Origin: Struthidea cinerea
Taxonomy: Eukaryota > Chordata > Aves > Passeriformes > Corcoracidae
Direction: 5' to 3'
DNA length: 64,000 nt
Assembly: GCA_013397865.1 (NCBI GenBank)
Contig: VZTI01000548.1
Coordinates: forward strand, 70,134-134,133
Part shown: piece after piece, positions 1 to 12,800 of the stretch
Layout: each line of letters starts with the position of its first letter
Numbering within the stretch: the stretch's first letter is position 1
The notes under the pieces: generated by a model
Database searches by the model: none
The model's input: the letters and a program-made list of their open reading frames with translations, nothing else
What the model was told of the DNA's origin: nothing
Made by a program: the position numbers and the translations under genes

Positions 1-344
1 CAGTTAAAATTATTCATATTTTTTCATGTATTTCTGCAACAAATAGAAGGAAACTATTACGGAATCTAATCCAATCTATTGGGAACCTAATCCTTTGTGG
101 ACCGTACAAATACCTTCAACTCAAATAGTCGGGTGTAAGCAAATATATTTTTCTTGCTTACAGCACACAGATAGAAATTACATGTACTTGTTACTTTCTT
201 TCCCTTTTTCCCCCTCGGCCCACAGAAGCAGTAGTAAGACTGAACGCCAAACAGCAGTAAAAGACAAGCTTCCCTAAGACCGTCCCTGTGCACTGAACAA
301 GAAATCTGTTGTCTGTATGACATGAAGTGACAGACAAAGCTCAC

Positions 345-470
345 CTTCACTGGCTGTTCTGAAGTGTCTTTCAGATAGCTGAATTCAGGAAAAGCATGGG
401 CACAGAGCACATTATACCAGAGATCCGCAGCTTGCCAGTTACCACTGGCTGTATAAAACCCAGTTTTGAC
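345..470 (-). CDS. SUSD1: SUSD1 candidate exon 9 (membrane-proximal repeat, second part)
   Basis: A 126-nt in-frame block (42 codons, phase 0-0) with acceptor CAG at 473-471 and donor GTGAGC at 344-339. Its second half (Phe-Ser-Tyr-Leu-Lys-Asp-Thr-Ser-Glu-Gln-Pro-Val-Lys) resembles the family stretch that precedes Val-Cys-Leu-Asp/Ala-Leu in the repeat. It sits where the next exon is expected. A second acceptor at 450-449 would shorten it and break the phase. The first half shows little family similarity, so this is only a candidate. Confidence 0.45.
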
Positions 471-3400
471 CTGTTAGGGGAACTGGGGAGCTGTATTTTC
501 CATCTCAGCAGTGCTCGGTAAAAGTATACAAACTAAAAATACTTTGGTTATAACATAGGAGGAGAAACATGGGTTGTTTTCCAAAATTATTACCCAACCT
601 TGAAATGTTTTCCACATTAATGTACCTACCCTGGACACCCTTTTATGTTTTCCCTTACTTGTACATACTAAAAAAATAGGAAAAAAACCCAAATCAAACA
701 ACACACACACAAAAAGCCCCTTTCTTGGGCTGTTACTGTGAAAATATGGGAATTCTTATCATGTTGTTTTGGCTCTCTGTAACACTGGCCAAATTATTTG
801 TTTTGTCTCTGAGAATTTATACTTTAATTTTTATTCTCATGCTCATGAAAAAAAAAAGTAGTTAGGAAGTTTGGTTTCTCTTTCCATGAAAAACAGTTCT
901 CAAATGTTCATGCGTACTTTGGTTGAACCTTTTGAGCAAGGCACACTATTTCAATATACCTTGCATCTCTAAAACATCTTATATCCAGTATCTGCAAGTG
1001 ATCCACTGTTCACTTGAGATGCTTGTCACAGACAGGGACAGAGCCCAAGTCTTGCAGTGTTTTCTGTGGCAATGTGAGCTTGAGCTCCTCAATGGAACTT
1101 CACTAAAACATAAACTTATGCTGCAACCTCTGACAGATTCAAGCAGGCATTTAGGTGATTTAGTGGAATGAGACCCCAAAGCTTTTGAGCTTTTCAGCTA
1201 CCTTTAGAACAGGAATTTTCTTCTTTTCTAACCCAACCAGTCACCTCTGGGTTTCTAGGTGTTTCACTGGGAAGGTCAAGACAAACTACCCTACAAACAA
1301 AACCCACAAAACAAATGTCCACTGCTGAATCAGCAGATACAACCAGGACAAAGCTACTCCCAATCTCAAATACTTCCATTATTGCCCTACTTACTGTGTA
1401 TGCTTCCTGCACTCCCAGTCTTCCAGTTTTCCTTTGCCAGCTCACACATGTTTCATTGAATATGGATAAATTACTGAATAATTCCTCCTCTGTGAGCAAA
1501 AACATGAACACAGAAAAAATCATTACTTCTCATGCAAATCTTATGTTTAGAGCAATTGCTTATTTCTTACTTTTCCTGTGGTTTGGTCTTGGGTTTTGTA
1601 TTTTTTTTTTTTTTTTTTTTGTTTGCTTTTTTGTCCAAACAGGAAAAAACAAAGAAGGTAAGCACATGTTAGGTAGAAAGCTTTCTCTTAACTGTGTTAG
1701 CTACTAAACTTAAAATAACAGGCTAACTGAAGAAGCATGTCCTGAGCTAAAGACTGTGAAGTCTTTAAACATACAGCCAGCATTACATAAACTGACCCAT
1801 GAAGCTTTTAAGAAAGCTTCTGTGTGAGACTGGAAAAGAGTTTATTTGTAGCTGAATGAATGTTTTGGTTCATTATTTAATTGAGTTGCTTTTTTAAAGG
1901 TGTTGACATTTTTTCTTGTTGTATAATAAATAAAATTAAATAACACAACAAAACACTTTTCAACGCTGTATTAAAACAATGGAGCACAGAGAACTAAGCA
2001 TGTAGGAAGTACACTTGTAGCAACCAGAGATACATCCCTCAAGATACCTGTGTTAATTTACACACTTACAAGCGTAGGCTTGCACCTCAGAGAAAAAGCA
2101 CAGCTAGGAAGATCAACTCATCCACTCTTTTTTTCAGCAGCTCTCTCACTGCTGTCATTAGACATAGCGCAGTTGCTCTCACATGACAAGATAACGAGGC
2201 ATTCTCACAGGGCTAAGAACAAAGCTCCTTCTGGTCCGAACTCAGATTGATAGTGAATGTGTTCACTCCTCTTCCTTCCTTCACCAGCCTTCAAACTGTC
2301 ATTCCTTTGTCCTACTACCACATTTTCTTATTACATTCACTACGTGAAAAACGCTCACTAGCTGCTGAAAAATTGGAAGGTATTTATAGGACAGCATTGG
2401 TAGATACTTCAGGAAATATTCACAAAATAGTTGATGTATTCTTTGGCTGTAAAAGCAAGCATAGGTCAGGGTACTCTTCCTCTGTATATAAGCTTCATTG
2501 CCATCTCACAGGGGTCCCCTTGTCACATGTGGGCATCCAGCTGCCACTAAAATAAATCAGTATATTAAGGGTTTCTAGCATTTCTTTACATAGGCAGCTA
2601 TTTAGAACTACAACATAACTGTTAATGTATTTTGCAGCACTTTTTCTTTCTAATAATAATTCTTTGATTATTAGAACTGCCATAAAACTTTTCTAACATT
2701 ATCTCCCTCTCCACATATTCAACAAATAGATGCCTCACTCACTAGACCAGTTCATCTCCCAACTGATTTTAACTCTTCCATTCCACATTCATTATATATG
2801 GAAATACTGTTGAAAGCTTCCATATTCCAGGAGAGAAGAAAGAGATTAATCTGCATGTCCTTTAAAACAAATGTCTTACAAACGGCTGTGTGATTAATTG
2901 TATTTAAGTGCTGCTTATTGTTACTGTTATCTGTTTCACGGTACTGCCCAAAACCTCTGCAGTCTAAGGCTTCTGTACCAACACAAAGCAAAAGATCATG
3001 TTCAGTTGTTGTATTCTTTAAATCAGACACACTTTCATTAAAAGAGCGGATGGCAAGAAGGACTCGTAGAGAGAGGGAAAATGTTTCCATATCCATGAGA
3101 TCTGAATTAAAATGCATAACAAGGAGGCGGGGGGCACAAGAGAGGGAGTAATCTGCAAAACTTCTCAGCAAGAAAACCTGCAACTTGACTTGTGAGTTTA
3201 TAAAATACAACTGGAAAGAAAAAAAGGAAAACAAAGCAGCATACAACAAAAGGGATTGTGCTGGGTATTTAGGAAGGAAAGAAATCTTATACAGTGGCCT
3301 CCTCAGAAGGAGGAAGACAGAACTAGTAGCAATTTTTTTCCTGAAACTACATCCATTTTTTGTTATGCTTTCTGATCTTTGAGGTCAAGGTCACCGGGCA

Positions 3401-6400
3401 GTGTCCATAAATTCACAGAATAGCTGTCAGACCTTTTCTCAGAAGTTTCCACTTTAAATGGATGTGAGTGAAAGAGCATGAAAACCTGTACAGAGCAATT
3501 ACCACAACAAAGTCTTGGGCTTTCTGAGGAGACTGCTTTTTCTCCTTTACTCCAACTGATCTCACAATCTTTGTTTGGATAACCACATATACAGAAAGGG
3601 CTGGGTTTAACATTAATCCCAGTAGCATACACATAGTATCCAATAACAGCACAAAGGTTTCTTTGAAAAAAATATTCTGCAACTAGAGGGAGACAGGTTC
3701 CTTGAAACATTCATTCTACTGTGAAATCTAACAGTGACAGTGACTTCCAGAGCTTAGGAACTCGCTTTGTGAAACACACAGAAGCAGACAGTAGCATCCA
3801 GGTCTTAAACATACCTGATTTTGATCAACAGCTTACACTCAAACTCACAAATAAGATGGGAGAAGAAAAGACCCTTCATTTGCCCACACCTCAGCACTAT
3901 ACATTTTAATTTGTGATTAACCAAGGCAAGTGAAGTTCACTGCTACCCCACTGACCTTCGGGTTACCTTCACAATCTTTTTCCCATCCCAAGAGAAAGTG
4001 TCCTAGAAACAACACGCAAATAAATACCTGGAGACCAGAGGTGAAAGGTGGAAAAAAATCCTGGAGGAGTCAAATAGAGAAAGTCAGATTTGGGAGAGGA
4101 TAGAGAGATGCAAATAGCACCTGGCTATTGGCAGCCAGGAAAGACAGGTGCTGATAAACACAACACATATGGTAGAACGCAAAAAAAAAAAAAGGCGCAA
4201 AGAGTTTCAACAGCACCAGTGAGTATCAGAGGGGGAGCAATTATGCTAAGAAATTCAAAGACATCAACCTTTATACCAGAAAGCAGATAGGATCAGCTCC
4301 ACCCTGACATTTATCTTCAGTAAATAGTTAAAAGAGAATCCACACATGCAAGTTCATTTACAGAGCTCTTGCCACCTATCCCTGCACATATCCGCAATTT
4401 AGTGGAAAAAAAAATCCCAGGTATTAGATTTCTTTGTATATTTTTGCCTATTCAATTCTGTAAGTGGTGAATGATGCTACAAATGCCATCTGCTACTAAT
4501 ATGGACCACATTCTTGCAATGAAATAAATGAAAACATCTCAAAGACGGATGCCAAGAGGATGCTGCCAGACTCTTTGCAGTGGTGCCCAGAGACAGCACA
4601 AGGAGCAAAGGCCATAAACTTAACCACAAGAAGTTCCACCTCAACGTGAGGAAGAACTTCTTTACACTGAGGGTGGCAGAGCACTGGAACAGGCTTCTCA
4701 GGGAAGCATGAAGATATTCCAAACCCACTTGGACATGTTCCTGTGTCACCTGTTCTAGGTGGCAGGGAGATTGAACTGGATGATATCCAGAGGTCCCTTC
4801 CAATATTAACTGTTCTGAGATTCTGGGAAACCAAGCACTTTTACTCCCCGGGGAAAGAAGTTCTGTGAGGACCAGCTACACCGGATGTCCAAGCTCACAT
4901 GCTGAGCACACTAGACAGAAGGTATTTTAACTGCTGGCTGTTCTCTGCACTTCAGTCTCCTCATTTTATGTATATAAGTCAGAGATTGGTAAGAAAGACT
5001 GTAGTCCAGCTGACTATTGCCTCACCTTACTGATCAAGGAAATCCAACCAGCATCACAAGTAAAATTAATTTTGTAAAGACATTTTTTAACATTTAAACT
5101 ACCTACTAATAATGTATCCCAACAGACAATGCACCAAATGCAAATAAAGGGCATTCCATAGCAATCACTTCCTAAGAAATGAAGAAATTAATTGTCAAAG
5201 AGAATTTCCTGAGGATGTTCTCTTAACTGTCTTATTTCTAATAGAATTTTTCAGGCAGCAGGAAAAGACTACTGGTTTTACAACTTCTATCATAAATTAT
5301 TTCAGAATGGTACATAATTTTCTCTCATTTTAATGGGAGTTAATGATTAATTATACACAATTATACCATTAAGAGCATGTACATCTCAAAGACATCATTG
5401 CCAAAACAGAAATTTGATTTAGTTTTAAAGCAATTTGTTACCTCCAGGAAATATGAAAAATGTAGAAGTCAAGAAAATGCAAGATTTTGTAATAACTTCC
5501 TGTTGATGATTCATTTTCTTTTAAAGGAGTCTGGACCAGTTAGGCTATTTTTCTAAGTTTTTCTTCCCATTCTATTTAACCATAACTGACTTTTTTGGCC
5601 CTCTGATCCAGCAGCTAGAGCTGGAATCTGGCAAAGCTCTTGCTGAAATCCATGGTAATCCTATGAGTGCAGTCTGCATGTTCAGACCCTTCAAAGCTTC
5701 AGAGCGCTCAAGACAACTCTTGGCACTGCAAAGACTGACAGACCTGACTAACTTAGTCACTCTACACAATGCTGGCTTCAAAATCAATTTACACAATGTG
5801 AATTTCCTAAATGAAATATGAATCATGACTTCGAACAACAGCAGTTCCATTTCCACTTGGGCACTATAACAGCTGAGAGAACTGCTTTTCTGCATACCTA
5901 TTTTATTTGATGCCACATGTTTTATATTCGCAGTAAATGCTCAAGAAGTCAAGTGAGGGAAGAGAGGCCTCATGCAGTAAGCCTGTGTGAAGTGGCAGCA
6001 GTCAAGGACACATTTCCAGTCCTTTTGAAAACCATGAGGATGTTTCAAAGCTAAATGAACACTATCTTCTGCAAAAGACAGCAGTGCTACTTAAGAACTA
6101 GAGATGGACAGTGGTAGACAACTCTTTCTTAGGACACAGAGGAACACTAAAGAGCACAAAAGTCATAGTCCAAAACATCTGCTAGTTGTTGCTGCTAATA
6201 AAAAGTCAGTACATCCTGTTTCCAAGCACACAGTAGGACAACACCTCTATTACAGCTCTCCCTTCTCAGGACTCATTCTTTAATAAGAAAATAATTCTGG
6301 AATGAAATTCAGACAAATAGATCTAGGCTGAAAAAGCAACCATTAACAGATTTTTCTTCGGCCATTATGAGAAAAGAATGAAAAACAAAACAAACAACAA

Positions 6401-9400
6401 AAGAGAGAGAGACACACAGGGCTTTGAATTCAATTGTCACTACTTTCACTGGAGTGCAGTTCACGGTATTACATTCACAAGAAAATATTGTTAAATGCCT
6501 TCTGCCCCTCTGATGACACTCTATGGGCTTCTAGGTTGAAGGCTCTCAGCGAAGCAATAAAACTCCAGTCCCATTAGGCTCCTTCTGTTTGAGCTAAAAA
6601 GCAAGACAGCTATAGAAAGATCTGTGACATCCAGTAGAAGCTGCTGCATTGTTAACATTCTCTTCTGTGACCTTTCCATCCAAAAGTACCACTACATACC
6701 CTACATCATAAATTAGAAGGGGATTTCTTGCCTTCATTCTTTCTCCTGTTCCTAACTTCAGAACAGGAATGACAAACTAATTAAACTTCAATTTAAACAG
6801 CAACTTTTTACAGTAATATTTACCTTTGCATACGTATGTAATATTCTCCCATGACTGATCTGTTGTGCATTCTGAAAAATTCCTGTCTCCATTGAAATAA
6901 TATCCTTCTTGACACTGATAGTACACTCTGCTCCATAGAGTGGTAGAGTTGTCCCAGGTCATTGTAGTGTGTGGAATCAGCAAAGGTTTGCCACAGTCTA
7001 TTTCTGGAACAGAGGAAAACAGGAAAACAAAACCTTGAAATGAAAACAGGCAGGACATATCAAAGTGTTTAAGACGGAGGGATGAACTGTCCCAGCAAGT
7101 CACACTTCAATTTTTTCCACTTCTTAGAGATTTCTAGAAGTCAGGCCAGTTCATCAGAACCCAAAATTTTGTGATTGGAGACTTTCTAGCAGGGTGGGGC
7201 ATTTATCCTACAACACGACCCATAAAATAAAATGAAGTGTCCTGATTAGGAATGGAGTGCAAGGATCTTTAAGCAAATTTTTATGAATAGATCTATCTTC
7301 CCACAACACTCTCTTATCCTCCACATGCTATTTATTCCTTTATTTTACCTACCATTAGTAACAGTAGATATTAAAAAAGACACATGGTCCAAGGAGTGTC
7401 ATGAAAGAACAGCATCAAAAAGGTTATGTTCCTTTGTCAGTGTATTTAGTTCAAGGTTTGAAAAAAGAAGCTGCCATAGACAAGATGAATGAGCAATTCT
7501 GAGGGAAAATTTGATAGATTATTCCAACCACTTTATAGATAATTAGAAAGCTGGGATAATGAACTTACAATTTAATTCATCTGCTCAGTTTTCAGGGACT
7601 TCATTATAAAAACAGGGAACAAGAAGAATAGAAAGTGAAGATCAAACAGATGGAACAATATTATTTAGGGTAAAATATGCTTTCAAATCCACAATGAATG
7701 TTATACCTCAATAAAAGATTCTTCACCACTTCAGTTATAAGAAGCAAACACTATATGAATTAAAATCTTACCCTCATTAAATCTTATATGGAAGAAACAA
7801 GTTCTTTTAAAACCATTTAATAATTTTAAGTGATTCTGAAATTCTACTCAAAAAAAGGAAAGCAAAGAAGTAAAAACCAAAGCTTATAGAATCATGATCT
7901 TTACAACCTTTACAGGAAAAACTAAACGTATGTATTGCAAGAGGCAACACATCCACCATCATGACCACCTTCCTTTTCATACCCCAATGTGTATGAATGC
8001 AGCTATTATAGATCATCAGAACAAGCCCTGGAATAACTAATGCACAGGCAAGCATGTGCTTAACTCATAGAAGGACAGTATCTGATGAGACACAAAAATT
8101 CCTGCTGTTCCAGCTACCTGCCCACGGCTGTTCTGTAACAGACTGAAATGCAGAAGCACATTTCTGTGTAACACTGCAAACCTTCTACTTAGACTCATGA
8201 CCCAGAACAAGAATATTAAAGGTCACTCTAAAAGTAGAGAGTGGTTATAACATACACATTGAGCATTCAAAAAAATTACTACATTTGATTGCAATAAACT
8301 GAAAGCTTCAGCCTGGTGGGTCAAGCTGAAAAGATACCGATCACCCAGCAAATGGAAAAGTGAAGCTGTGCAAATGTGAAAACCGACTAAAGAATGTAAT
8401 TATTCTAAAGTCTCCTAATTAAGAATATGAGCCCAGATTAAAAAAACAAGAGATTTTTAAAAATGTACCTCTGTGTTTCATCTTATTGAAGAACTCTTTA
8501 GGCTACATTCTTCCAAATCATAGCACTATAAGAGACTTGACTCATCTCAAATAACAATAGAATGCTTGAGCAATCAGTTTGCAACTGGAAACTGTCCAAA
8601 TATGGGAATTTTGAAGGGATGTTAATGACTAATAGCAGTTTGGTTTGTGATAGTGTCTTCATCTGCTATCAGAAAAGTAGAGTAGATATTGAACTAGAAA
8701 AATGTCAGCAATTTAGGCTGTATTTTCATCTCATGGGAATCCCAATGCCTGACATGCATTGGGATTATGTTCTTGGAATGTTAACTTTCAACAATTTATT
8801 GCAACTTCATTAGCAACACAGATGAAAAAAACCCTGTTCAACATATGGTTTTTGCTTTGTGACTGAACTTTCTATGCCAGACGACTGTATAAACTGAATT
8901 CCCAAAGAGGACAACTGATATTTATAACAGTGACTTAAACGGTATCTATGCTAAATAAATCTGAAAGCAGATTTTATTTACCTTTGCACACCAAATCGGG
9001 GCCATCCCACTGTCCTTTGGCATTGCAGACTGCAGTGCAACTGCTGCCTGCCATCAGGTAACCATGAGCACAGTCGTAAGTAGCTTCGCTTCCGTACGTG
9101 GTCCCACTTACAGATATTGTGTGTGCGTTCGAAACAGAAGGTGGAACCCCACAGTCCACACCTGAGGAGAGGAAGGAAGAGGAAGGTAGACTTGTTAGTC
9201 AACCAGCAGGAGCAATGACAGCCGCACTCCCATAAGTATTTCTTTCATCTTTACCAGCTAACACTCTTCTCCTGTACTAATACAACATTCCTCAGGTTCT
9301 CTGCAATATTCCCACTATGACTGACAGTGCTGTAGCTACTCCAAAGATCTGCTGCCAAATAAAAGGACACCTTTCTGCCTTTCTCATGGCATGCTAAATC

Positions 9401-9755
9401 TGTGACTCCCTCCTCAGTCTAGTTGCTAGTACACAAAAAAATCCTAGTTTTGCTCTGAATCTTTAATGATTCCCCTGCTTTTACAAACCTGATTACATCA
9501 GATAAGTTTGTTCTATACCATTTGCAATGAGCAACACTCTGAGGAAGGCAGATGAGCAGAAACTATCTTTAGAAAGCAAAACTTTAAAAATTGTACAAAA
9601 ACTATAAAAATGCAAAATCATAGAAAGGGTTACAACATACAACACAAAAGTTTCCTGTTAAGGCAAGATATTCAAAATACACTGTAATGGTTGCTCTATT
9701 CACAAACATGCTGAGTTGTCATTGACAAATGCTTAAACAAAGAAGCCAAGTAGCG

Positions 9756-9805
<50 letters not shown>

Positions 9806-12800
9806 GAAGATTTGTTAAAGATATATTTATGAGTATTAAAAAAAAAAATCAGACTTGCTAGTTTTACAAAAAAGAGAAGTCCTAATTGAAAACCAGGAAA
9901 AGAGCTTGCAGTACAAAGGGGAAGTAAGTTTGACATTTCAGACTTTTGGCTGTTTCTTGGTGTATAATGTATTTTATTTCAATTAACCATAAGAGATGTG
10001 CTCAGAAACTCTAACCTGACCTACTTCTTGATTGCAGAAATTTTAAAAATCACATGAAAATGCAACTTCTGAAAAATATTACAAATATATATATATCAAC
10101 AACTCACAAGAATTGCATTCCACATGCTTTCTCTAAGGGCTTCTTGAGACTCTGGGCACTACCTTTTTGTTTTCAAATTCATTGTCCTTCATTTATTTTG
10201 GGGGAGAAAATTGTTACTTCCATTGTTTTATAATAGTATTATCTTTTCTTTCTTATTAATTTTTAGTGACAGTTAATATTTTACCTTTCCCAGACACATT
10301 GTTTTAGCACCCTTATTTTAATTTATTCACTTCCCATAAATGTTACATTTCTGTCCATTCCCAGAGAAAAAAAAAAGAGAGAGAGAGAGACAGAGAGAAA
10401 GGGAAATAATTAGAAACCAATGACTTCTGTCATTTCAGAGAAAGAGAGAAAGAACTCTTCTCACTAAGTGACGATTTCCAGGATGACAATTCTCCCCTGT
10501 AGAGTTGCTATACACAGTGTATGTTCTGTTAGCTAGCACTTCAAGTATCATTTAACTAATATACAGATTTTCTAACTACTCACAGGAAGACAAAAAGAAT
10601 CTTGCACTTGTAAGCAGTAATACTGCCACAAAATGGATGATAAGAACACCAAAGTAAGTGGATGTTTTAATGGCAGTCACAGGAAACTTAACTCTTCAGA
10701 GATGTGAAAGTGTTTGCTCATGCACAAATGCTATTAAAATCATGGCTGCCCAGAGATGAGGAGTGCTATGATGTCTCTCTTTTGCATCTACAGTAAACCT
10801 TCAGAAAAAACTTCACAAGGTGTCAGGAAAATTGATGTTTTTATGAGAGGTCAGTGATGCCTTCCAACTCAGTGGCCTTTCCCATGAAATGCTAAAGAAA
10901 TCTAGTTTTCTAGGCCTCAGTTCACATTCAGGGACCAGCATCAAAAATGTCACTACACTAAAGAAAAAGGTAAACAATAACATGTCCTTTTATTTTCTTC
11001 CTTTTTGTTGCAAATAACCAGATCTTGAAAAAAAATTTCCTTCAGATTGTGAGAACAGTCTACTATCTTCACAAACACACTTCCCATGCATAAACCTCCT
11101 GAATGAAGAATTTAAGAAAGATTTAAGACTCTTTTCACCTTCACAGCTTAAAGCGGCAGGTTCCCAAGTTTCATTTGCAGTGCAGTATGAGAACTTTCCT
11201 TCGTTGCTGTAAAACCCTTCCAGACACTCATAATGAACTGCACTTCCCGGTAGCAAGCTGTAGTTACCCACAATGTAGCCATGCTTCATTTCAGGGGGGG
11301 AACCACATCCGATTTCTGCAAAGAGACTGGGTTAAAAGATTTCACAGTACATAAATCACAACGCTCGACCATTTTAAAATTAGCTGAATTAGACGGCCAC
11401 ATCACAAAATACACCTGATCTGATGAATCTGAGGGGTTGCCAAAGGGGTAGAATATTAAAGTTGAAGAATTGTCCTGGCCACAGTTGGAGGAACACAGGG
11501 AAGCAGTTATTGAGCTACACCTTTACTAACATACAGCTGGAGCCATTCACAACACAGGATGAGACACTGCAATGTGATGGTGCTTTGTGAGGGCCGGTCT
11601 TGCTACAGCAATGGCTGAATGATACTTCAGCATCAGAGGAAAGTTTCAGGCCCCAGTGCACAGCTTTATTTCCCTGTGCATGGGCAAAGTGAAGCACTTT
11701 TCAGCAGATAAATTGAAAAGAAATGTTCGGCCTCTCAAATCCTTCATCTCATTGAAACAGCCTGCATACAAAAGCTCCGCTCCTCCAGCACATCTGCTTG
11801 GACAGGGCTCCCTTGTGCAACTCTGCACGAAACACAATCGGTACAGACACTACATCACAGAATATGGAGAGGCAAGTCAGTGAGATAAGAAGCAGGGTTA
11901 TCAGCAATTCTGGCAAACAAAGTGGAGCACTCCAGCCAGAAAAACTGAGCAATTACAGGCTGTGAGCTTTACTGACGGTTCTGGCAATAATTCAGAAATA
12001 AAAGCTGAATATAATCTAGACAGCTCCTTCCACCTGGGACACCTGAGTTCATAACATACTCTGATATCTACAGCCTATACTGCTAGCAGTTTGCATCTGT
12101 GAAAACTGACACCAAAGACAGATTTTCAAATTGAAAACATGGGTTTGGTTGAGGTTTTTTTGTTATGGCAACATAAGCTGTTTATTTGTGCAAGAGGCAC
12201 AGTATGTAATAAATTGCTAAATTGTTATTTTACTATTACTCTCCCCTAGGCTTGTTTCATTCAACTAACCTCTCTTACCAGCTATTTAGTCTCTCTTGTC
12301 TTCCCCTTTATGTGGTGTGATTATATAAACAACCGGATTACAACACATTTCCTTTTCACTCAGAAACTAACTATGTTACTTTCATAGCATTTCATAAGCT
12401 TCTCAGACCCTGCATATCAGAAGCACAGCTGAGAACCTCTAGGAATATCTGGTGTTGACTCTAGGATCCTGACGTCACTGGGATAAAACACATACAAGAG
12501 GAGAAAAAAAATCATACAGCAAGCAAAGCCCAGACACAGGGTTTCTGCCCTGGAGAAGTGCAGGCCAGAACAGGCACTATACTATGGTGCAACATCTGAT
12601 TTTATCTGCTAGCAAAAACAGCATCCAAAGACTCTCACCTTTGCATGAAACTATGTTTCCATCTTGATGAAAAGAACGCTCTCCATTTTCTAATTTATAA
12701 CCATCATTGCAGTAACACATGTAGCTTCCTTCAGTATTCACACATCTTGCATTGTGACCACACAGCCCAGACTCCTCACATTCATCTATATCTAAAAATT

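Larger units (their letters stand above)
9162..11138 (-). other. SUSD1: SUSD1 intron 5
   Basis: Intron between sushi 1 and sushi 2 exons. It holds a GC/CA dinucleotide tract at 9752-9803 and an AG-rich simple repeat at about 10370-10405. Nothing else is recognised. Confidence 0.7.

Noticed and set aside
2752..3249. 165-codon minus-strand open frame in SUSD1 intron 7
   Set aside because: No similarity to SUSD1 repeats or any family I recognise. Exons 7 and 8 join in phase without it, and its codon content looks like chance AT-rich sequence.
3363..3710. 115-codon minus-strand frame, with an overlapping 89-codon frame
   Set aside because: Two frames of similar length overlap, there is no family similarity, and it is not needed between exons 7 and 8.
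3966..4005. Possible 36-nt micro-exon (acceptor TTTCTAG, donor GTAACC)
   Set aside because: The translation has no family match, and adding it would break the phase between exons 7 and 8.
5572..5916. 114-codon minus-strand frame considered as a missing SUSD1 exon
   Set aside because: Lacks the Asn-Glu-Thr-Cys or Cys-Leu-Asp-Leu motifs and has no fitting acceptor and donor in phase 1.
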